DNA of 43,162 nt. Origin: Tubiluchus corallicola. Taxonomy: Eukaryota; Priapulida; Priapulimorpha; Priapulimorphida; Tubiluchidae. The stretch's first letter is position 1. Each line of letters starts with the position of its first letter. A program made the translations under genes and the position numbers. The DNA is taken from contig JAQGDQ010001389.1 of assembly GCA_030141605.1 (NCBI GenBank), forward strand, positions 1 through 43,162, in the 5' to 3' direction. Positions 41,201 to 43,162 of the stretch are shown in pieces. The notes below the pieces were generated by a model, which was given only the letters and a program-made list of their open reading frames with translations, was not told the DNA's origin and made no database searches.

Positions 41201-42142
41201 CCCTCCTTTGAGTGCTGGATGCAGACTTGTAGTCGTGACAAAGCGTGTAAAAAGATCAGAATAACTACATATGAAAATACCTTACAGTTGTAGTAGTTCA
41301 GGTCTGAAACAATAGAGCTTGGAGTGTGAACAGGGATTATTCTAGCTCATTAACCTCACTTGAAAGTTCTCTAAAGCTTAGATATAAGAGAGAAATGCTA
41401 GCATACAGTCATACCTCCGTTGTCGAACGTCTCCGTACTCGTACAAATCGGTTTTCAACCAGAAAATTCGAGCTGAAACTGTCTCCACTTTCAGCGAGAA
41501 TTTCGGTACTCGACCAACCGCCAAACACGTGATGAACACATGCGCGGCGAGCCGAGCGTAACCGACCGCGCCCGAGAGTAGTCACGCACAAGATTTGAAT
41601 CGCCTAACATCGCTAAGTGCTTTCTACGCTTATTTTTCTCTGCTTTTTTTTATGCAGGAACAATTATGTTTTTCTTTCCAACAAATTCTATTATGTTTTT
41701 CTTATCAATTATATCATATCTACTGTTTGAATAAACATTTTTGCATTGTCATATTTCGTTTTAGTAATACTTTACAGTTCGTTTGGTGCTTGAGAACAAT
41801 TATTTGCTTTTACATTATTTCTTATGATTCGGTTCTCAACCAAATCGGTTTTCAAACACTTTTTAGGAAGGAATTATGGTCGAAAACAGAGGTACTACTG
41901 TACATTAAAACTCTTCACTAGGAACAACTGATGTGAGTACTAGTAGTTATTGGTCTTGTTGTTAAACTTACTCGAACACCCAGCTTTGACCTTGATTTGA
42001 CCTCGTTTTCCCACATGACCTGGTTCTGCTCCGCCTCCTTGACGGCAGCTGCATGGAGCGCCTCCACCTCCTTCAGACGTCCGTCCAGCGCCACGTTGCT
42101 CTCCTTCAGGTTTGCTACTGTCTCTTCTAAATTCTGTCGGAT
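17083..42142 (-). CDS. ANKRD26-like coiled-coil gene, 3' part (12 exons seen; 5' end outside window)
   Basis: Twelve exons join with correct phases into 733 codons (stop included), read from 42142 down to 17083. Layout: four short N-terminal coiled-coil exons, one 265-codon Pro/Ser/Tyr-rich low-complexity exon, then seven exons of Glu/Lys/Arg-rich coiled coil ending in a short tail (..LRHYYV). The order of the final segments (an Arg-Met-Glu..Arg-Tyr..Leu-Asn..Leu..Ile-Asn stretch, a Leu-x-Tyr-Glu-Lys-Glu stretch with Lys-Leu-Ser-Asp-Lys-Leu-Asn, and a Leu-Arg-x-Tyr-Tyr-x end) resembles what I know of the ANKRD26/CCDC144/POTE C-terminus (DUF3496). In vertebrates ANKRD26 sits at centriole distal appendages. 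That role here is inference. Ankyrin repeats, if present, lie upstream beyond the window. Extra exons in the large introns cannot be excluded. The introns carry most of the window's transposons and minisatellites. Family call ~0.65; gene structure ~0.9. Confidence 0.85.
17202..18642. other. Intron k-l, left part: no features seen
   Basis: AT-rich intronic sequence. I see no transposon ends or tandem arrays before the MITE at 18645. Confidence 0.4.
18645..19493. mobile_element. pogo/Tigger-like MITE with TA duplication (849 bp)
   Basis: The element starts CAGTCAACCTTGGGTGTAAG and its right end reads inward CGGTCAACCGCGGATGTAAG. TA flanks it at 18643-18644 and 19494-19495, as for Tc1/mariner-pogo elements. 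Repeated ATAAGGGAC motifs line both subterminal regions. The middle is a 58-bp tandem array. It contains no transposase. Confidence 0.82.
18789..19199. repeat. 58-bp tandem array nested in the pogo-like MITE, 7 copies
   Basis: The unit runs ATAAGGGACGATATCTTCAG to ...AAATTACCTCGCAT. The ATAAGGGAC start of each unit matches the element's own subterminal motif, so the array probably arose by amplifying transposon end sequence. Confidence 0.92.
19548..19717 (-). CDS. Coiled-coil gene, exon k
   Basis: 170 bp with acceptor GTTATAG and donor GTATGAG. Its first base completes the Val codon from exon j. It encodes LDMLNNKRTESDEQMSMLKL and later SVEEQEAIKLKVRAQVQKSI plus KDHIEE, then leaves with one base. 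A pogo-like MITE ends about 50 bp downstream of the donor. Confidence 0.88.
19786..20228 (-). mobile_element. CAGGGTNCCCA-type DNA element, both ends present
   Basis: The ends TAGGGTTCCCACAG and (inward from the right) CAGGGGTCCCATAG form imperfect inverted repeats. The flanks share ATTAAC (19780-19785 and 20229-20234), a possible 6-bp target duplication. It is the inverted partner of 3073-3482. It lies in the intron between exons j and k. Confidence 0.6.
20363..20911 (-). mobile_element. 5S-rRNA-derived SINE, copy 2 (549 bp)
   Basis: Same family and strand as 11065-11615. The 5S-like head is 20795-20911, and the 13-bp target duplication GTGCAACATGAGT lies at 20350-20362 and 20912-20924. It lacks a short segment (AAACCACTGGATTGGC) that copy 1 has and carries small indels in the head. 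It sits in the intron between exons j and k, in the same orientation as the gene. Confidence 0.85.
21036..21214 (-). CDS. Coiled-coil gene, exon j (59 codons + 2 nt)
   Basis: It encodes KTINSLKKQSMDERSQQD, then LELKQVQELYEKERHEKEKL and SDKLNVMKESVVMAKHSK. It ends with GT of a split Val codon before donor GTAAGTTC. Its acceptor (...CTTTAACAG) directly follows the TTAA end of a MITE at 21222-21918, so the pyrimidine tract is transposon sequence. Confidence 0.88.
21222..21918. mobile_element. TTAA-flanked MITE, family 1, copy touching a splice acceptor
   Basis: TTAA lies at 21218-21221 and 21919-21922. The ends AGGACAAGAAAA and (inward from the right) AGCACAAGAAAA are inverted repeats. It is homologous to 29997-30665 in inverted orientation. 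An AT-rich TGTAATATAATG array lies inside at about 21391-21448 and is missing from the other copy. The left end is three bases from the acceptor of exon j. Confidence 0.78.
22444..22533 (-). CDS. Coiled-coil gene, exon i (30 codons)
   Basis: Phase 0-0, with acceptor TTTTTACAG. The donor GTTCGT is unusual after the GT. It encodes SEKHDHMHSMRDVNELKMKN followed by NYEREKTDMQ. The 1.2-kb intron that follows in transcript order is more than half MITE. Confidence 0.82.
22691..24687 (+). repeat. 30-bp satellite (~65 copies) starting in a hAT-like MITE terminus
   Basis: The first bases, TAGGGGTGAGCATGGAGC, are a hAT-like terminus like that of 731-1138, followed at once by TTCGAGTTCGAATTCGATTCGA. The 30-bp unit (TTCGATTCGAAAGTGTTGTG plus TTAGTTCATA) then repeats to 24687 with few changes. 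Variant sites (GTGTTAG/GTTTTAG, TTCATA/TTTATA, TTCGATT/TTTGATT) recur every third unit in 22741-23220, and a simpler G-G-T pattern recurs in 23221-23400, showing a 90-bp higher-order period. The right MITE terminus is absent. It lies in the intron between exons h and i. Open frames across it are a by-product of the 30-bp period. Confidence 0.93.
24860..24892 (+). other. tRNA-like T-arm / B-box (possible tRNA-SINE relic)
   Basis: TCTGG-TTCAAAT-CCAGA forms a perfect 5-bp stem with a 7-base loop and matches the Pol III B-box consensus. No convincing A-box or acceptor pairing is visible upstream, so this is not a tRNA gene. A similar GGGTTCAAATT occurs near 42287. Confidence 0.2.
25033..25146 (-). 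CDS. Coiled-coil gene, exon h (38 codons, ANKRD26-tail-like)
   Basis: Phase 0-0, with acceptor TTTATAG and donor GTGAGC. It encodes MHYLDKGAVERLRMEAEARY and then a segment ending SQINAHLDEQ. The charged Arg-Tyr..Leu-Asn..Leu..Ile-Asn pattern is the part most like the ANKRD26/CCDC144 tail. Confidence 0.88.
25305..25916. repeat. GGT/GTT-rich minisatellite (~610 bp)
   Basis: Nearly pure G and T on the plus strand, built from GTTGTTGGTGGTGGTGGAGATGGT-like units. It fills most of the intron between exons g and h. In the gene's RNA it reads as CA/ACC-rich. The long open frame (25281-26003) is a repeat artefact. Confidence 0.93.
26025..26125 (-). CDS. Coiled-coil gene, exon g
   Basis: 101 bp with acceptor GTTGACAG and donor GTGAGAAA. 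Its first two bases complete an Asp codon with exon f, then DMERMKALEKTCERLRMTNS and EEEFVHYKDHVK follow. It ends in phase 0. Confidence 0.88.
26215..26938. repeat. Irregular CTAGACAATACTG / CTAGACAATCATG array (~720 bp)
   Basis: Units of roughly 16 bp alternate between ACTG and CATG spacers with occasional TGTCTAGACA insertions. It fills most of the intron between exons f and g. Confidence 0.9.
27126..27330 (-). CDS. Coiled-coil gene, exon f (68 codons + 1 nt)
   Basis: The acceptor is TGCTTTCAG and the donor GTAAGTTA. It enters in phase 0 and leaves with one extra base. It encodes a highly charged coiled coil (EYERERDRLAEESDKLKDEL, then LEKEQKKRLKMEGRYHEAHQ). It is separated from exon e by a ~7.2-kb intron full of repeats. 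Confidence 0.88.
27331..28619. other. Intron e-f, left part: no features seen
   Basis: AT-rich intronic DNA with only short reading frames (27863-28078 and 28354-28557) that I do not recognise. Confidence 0.4.
28625..28775. repeat. Degenerate AAAAGTCACAGGTAATGA repeat
   Basis: About nine near-copies of a 15-18-bp motif built from GTCACAGGTAA, followed at 28780-28855 by a CTACTGCTGCT trinucleotide-like tract. Confidence 0.8.
29113..29551. repeat. 21-bp minisatellite, ~21 copies
   Basis: The unit is GTCAGCCAAAAGTTAGCCAA plus A. Because 21 is a multiple of three, frames on both strands stay open (SQPKVSQ, LANFWLT and others), but there is no gene context. Confidence 0.95.
29800..29990 (-). pseudogene. 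Possible transposase C-terminal relic
   Basis: The minus-strand ORF (M at about 29985, stop near 29803) gives MNDGHTESFDAKEQKVKIAE and later VRNCVRCWKKCLHLVRSENG plus GHIEV. The spacing of the basic residues, Cys and the 'GGHIE' near the end is reminiscent of mariner-type transposase C-termini, but the match is weak and no catalytic residues are present. Confidence 0.2.
29997..30665. mobile_element. TTAA-flanked MITE, family 1, second copy (inverted)
   Basis: TTAA at 29993-29996 and TTGA at 30666-30669. The ends AGCACAAGAAAA and (inward from the right) AGGACAAGAAAAGGGGTACC match the copy at 21222-21918 read in reverse. It lies in the large intron between exons e and f. Confidence 0.75.
30670..31680. 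other. Intron e-f, middle: no features seen
   Basis: Two short overlapping frames (31165-31459) are open on both strands and match nothing I know. No repeats or transposon termini found. Confidence 0.4.
31686..31712 (+). other. G-quadruplex-type run
   Basis: Four G-tracts in the order G5-TGA-G3-T-G4-T-G6 meet the canonical G4 pattern. It is on the strand opposite the gene's RNA, so any structure would form in DNA. Confidence 0.5.
31985..32545. repeat. 90-bp GT-rich minisatellite, ~6 copies
   Basis: The unit contains TAGGTGATGTAGTACGGGTG, TTGTAGTGTAGTGTGATGTA and GATTAAGTGATGTGGTCTGA. Degenerate GT-rich sequence and a CAT run (31820-31850) lead into it. The antisense ORFs (31781-32551) are repeat artefacts. 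Confidence 0.95.
33079..33866. repeat. 56-bp minisatellite, ~14 copies
   Basis: The unit starts TGATTGCCAGCAAACTGTGG, contains CACAACGTCTACAAATTACT and ends GCTGAAACACAATGAA. Units are directly adjacent without spacers, so this is not a CRISPR-like array. Confidence 0.95.
33869..34030. mobile_element. Foldback MITE-like palindrome (162 bp)
   Basis: The 52-bp arms 33869-33920 and 33979-34030 are near-perfect inverted repeats (starting AATTAATGCCACATTGGAAA) around a 58-bp AT-rich loop. It sits two bases from the end of the 56-bp array. No clear target duplication is visible beyond the AATTAAT ends. Confidence 0.7.
34487..35281 (-). CDS. Coiled-coil gene, exon e: 265-codon Pro/Ser/Tyr-rich region
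   Basis: A 795-bp, phase 0-0 exon with acceptor CATGACAG and donor GTGAGG. The product is low-complexity: Ala/Ser-rich at first, one Cys pair (CQPC), then a Pro/Tyr/His-rich end (PYQPYVQTHQPYHLPPEP). It interrupts the coiled coil and is probably disordered. I recognise no domain. It stands out as by far the largest exon. Confidence 0.85.
35364..35789 (-). mobile_element. hAT MITE, family CAGGGGTGTGCAAA, copy C
   Basis: 426 bp with an 8-bp duplication CGTTAGAT at 35356-35363 and 35790-35797. It is shorter than the other copies through internal loss. It lies in an intron of the coiled-coil gene, about 80 bp from the exon e acceptor. Confidence 0.9.
36098..36241 (-). CDS. Coiled-coil gene, exon d (48 codons)
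   Basis: Phase 0-0, with acceptor CCATAG and donor GTGGGT. The translation runs ERHSRELLGQQ... to ...RSQHE and contains AELEQRVAYLQADV, a clear leucine-heptad coiled coil. Confidence 0.85.
36462..37118. repeat. ~79-bp minisatellite, ~8 copies
   Basis: The conserved core is GCAGTAAATGAAAATTTGAC plus AAGACAGCAAAG. The rest alternates between GTGAACGAAAGAATGACGAT and GTGAGTAAAAGAATAATGAA types, giving a partial two-unit higher-order pattern. It is in the intron between exons c and d. Confidence 0.92.
37530..37735. repeat. 31-bp repeat, ~6 copies
   Basis: The unit is TATTATTTGTGTCATTGTTG plus CTATTGTTTGC. The period is not a multiple of three, so the reading frames through it rotate and have no coding value. 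Confidence 0.92.
37979..38029 (-). CDS. Coiled-coil gene, exon c (17 codons)
   Basis: A 51-bp, phase 0-0 exon with acceptor TCTTACAG and a consensus donor GTAAGTAT. It encodes LSQLEKDNVASTSEINN. A micro-exon this short rests on splice signals and phase alone. Confidence 0.65.
38131..38475. repeat. Duplicated (TTATG)n / (ATGTC)n low-complexity block
   Basis: A segment starting TTGCAAAAAGAGCGTGAATA and running into TTATG and CATGT pentamers occurs twice, about 196 bp apart. It is intronic. Confidence 0.85.
38482..38990. repeat. 33-bp minisatellite, ~15 copies
   Basis: The unit is ACTGATGCAAGAACAAAGTA plus CATGGTAAAGTAC. Frames on both strands are open because of the 33-bp period. It is in the intron between exons b and c. 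Confidence 0.95.
39442..39501 (-). CDS. Coiled-coil gene, exon b (20 codons)
   Basis: A 60-bp, phase 0-0 exon with acceptor TTATAG and donor GTACAC. It encodes an acidic stretch, QDTADDVDSLPIEIDAMQAK. Its small size lowers certainty, but both splice sites and the phase agree with its neighbours. Confidence 0.65.
39645..40144 (+). mobile_element. hAT MITE, family CAGGGGTGTGCAAA, copy D
   Basis: 500 bp with an 8-bp duplication GCCTACAG at 39637-39644 and 40145-40152. It is closely similar to B along its length. It lies in the intron between exons a and b. Confidence 0.9.
40298..40855. mobile_element. TTAA-flanked MITE, family 2 (558 bp)
   Basis: The termini AGGAAGACCGGACGATTG and AGGAAAACCGGATGATTG (the second read inward from the right) match at 16 of 18 positions. 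TTAA lies at 40294-40297 and TTGA at 40856-40859. It has no ORF. It sits in the intron between exons a and b. Confidence 0.65.
41406..41900. mobile_element. pogo/Tigger-like MITE 2 with TA duplication (495 bp)
   Basis: It starts CAGTCATACCTCCGTTGTCG, and its right end reads inward CAGTAGTACCTCTGTTTTCG. TA lies at 41404-41405 and 41901-41902. GTACGAG/TCGAAC-type motifs recur in both subterminal parts. It ends about 70 bp from the donor of exon a. Confidence 0.8.
41972..42142 (-). CDS. Coiled-coil gene, exon a (57 codons)
   Basis: The acceptor is TTTCAG just above 42142 and the donor is GTAAGTTT below 41972. It is phase 0 at both ends. The translation starts IRQNLEETVANLKESN and shows a Leu/Val heptad pattern typical of a coiled coil. 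It is the most 5' exon found. The gene continues to the right of the window. Confidence 0.85.
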
Positions 42143-42633
42143 CTGAAACGACAATTACATCTGACATGAGTACTGGGGTCAATGCATGTCTGCAGCATCG
42201 TGTAGTTACAGTAAGTTTCCGAAGAGGAAAAACTGGTTTTTAATGAGCATGGTCGTTACCTGGCTGTCCGGATTGCAGAAGACGCGGGTTCAAATTTCAA
42301 CTGAACGACATTTTTTTAGGCATACTCATACTTTATTTTGCTTATCGCCAGTTATAAAATAAAATTTATACACGGTTTCAAGTTTCGTAGATTCAATTTC
42401 ATTCTTATTCATTCAGTTTCATAAATAAAATCGATACGCAAAAGACGAGCGCAGAAATTTAACAAAGTTTTACATGGAAATATTCTGAAAGTTGTTAATC
42501 TGTTCAGCTGTCCATGTCAGCAACTGGAGTTATTGATATTAAAAACAAATATTTAATGGCTCTTTCACCTAACTGGGAAACCCTCGGTACATAACTAATC
42601 TTAATGTTTTAATCCGGAAAAAATGAAGATTAA

Positions 42634-43108
42634 CCCTTTCATACCCATTGTATCCCGTGGGATACGAGAATATTTTTTGCCTCTAAAATTAATAAAATTT
42701 TAAAACTGACAGTTATTTGATCTGTTAATAGTTATTTTGATTTAAGTGAATAACACTAGACTAAAAATGGTGATAAAATGGCAAACTAGAAAATCTACAT
42801 AGGATAAAAAAACTGCGCAAGGTACAGTACTTTAGAGACGACTTTGTACAGATCAGCATAGCATGCATACTAAATGTCTTAAATACTTTAACAAATTATC
42901 AGCAATTGCAAAATGAAGCAGATTTTTTGCTTTTGTTGTGTTTTTAAAAAAGTCGGACTTTGTTTTTTTGCACATGACAAAGAATGTTGTGTATCCCACA
43001 GGATACATTGGGAACAAACGGCTGTAATTCACTTTCATACACACTGAACAAAAGTACCAAGCCGAAAACTTTTTTTGTTATTAAAAAAATAATTTGGGAC
43101 TGAACGGG
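42634..43108 (+). mobile_element. piggyBac-like MITE, complete (475 bp)
   Basis: TTAA lies at 42630-42633 and 43109-43112. The ends are CCCTTTCATACCC on the left and, read inward from the right, CCCGTTCAGTCCC, giving short inverted repeats beginning CCC, as expected for piggyBac-type elements. It contains no ORF of note, so it is non-autonomous. It carries the gapped palindrome GTATCCC-GT-GGGATAC near its left end. Confidence 0.72.
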
Positions 43109-43127
43109 TTAAAAGTAGTGAAAAGTA

Positions 43128-43162
43128 ATGGTGAGCATCGAATTCGATTGAAACGAGCTTTT
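43128..43162 (+). mobile_element. Start of another TTCGAATTCG-type hAT-like MITE, cut by window edge
   Basis: AATGGTGAGCATCGAATTCG resembles the TAGGGGTGAGCA terminus and subterminal motif of 731-1138. Only 35 bp are visible. Confidence 0.4.

Overview
This is a eukaryotic, almost certainly metazoan, genomic window. It is AT-rich by eye and gene-sparse, with spliced genes with GT-AG introns, a very large C2H2 zinc-finger ORF, LINE tails, a 5S-rRNA-derived SINE and many short DNA transposons with intact target-site duplications. It looks like an invertebrate genome, but nothing seen fixes the phylum. There are no bacterial operons, no CRISPR array and no complete autonomous transposon.

Two host genes are supported. 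(1) 6308-10855 (+) is an uninterrupted 1515-codon C2H2 zinc-finger protein built of four repeated modules, with about 24 C2H2 fingers plus CCHC-like ones. A 609-bp, nearly identical copy of its third module lies downstream at 13095-13703 and is frameshifted. (2) 17083-42142 (-) is the 3' part of a multi-exon coiled-coil gene. I assembled 12 exons totalling 733 codons including the stop. All junctions are GT-AG and phase-compatible. The C-terminal ~250 residues resemble the ANKRD26/CCDC144/POTE (DUF3496-type) coiled-coil tail. The 5' part of this gene lies beyond the right edge.

Layout: 1-5650 is repeats (TTAA-flanked and hAT-type MITEs, two LINE tails, microsatellites). 6308-10855 is the zinc-finger gene. 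10856-17082 is intergenic, with a 5S SINE, a hAT MITE, the zinc-finger duplicate and tandem arrays. 17083-42142 is the coiled-coil gene. Its introns hold most of the rest: a pogo/Tigger-like MITE, a second 5S SINE, paired TTAA MITEs, a ~2-kb 30-bp satellite that starts inside a hAT-like MITE terminus, a foldback MITE, and about a dozen unrelated minisatellites. 42143-43162 is a further intron with a piggyBac-like MITE.

The most interesting observations are: a TTAA-flanked MITE whose end abuts a splice acceptor of the coiled-coil gene and supplies its polypyrimidine tract; tandem arrays that seem to have grown out of MITE terminal sequence (two independent cases); a long 5S-derived SINE in two copies with clean duplications; and the four-module zinc-finger protein with its recently copied module. 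I found no convincing new defence or metabolic system. The novelty here concerns genome dynamics.
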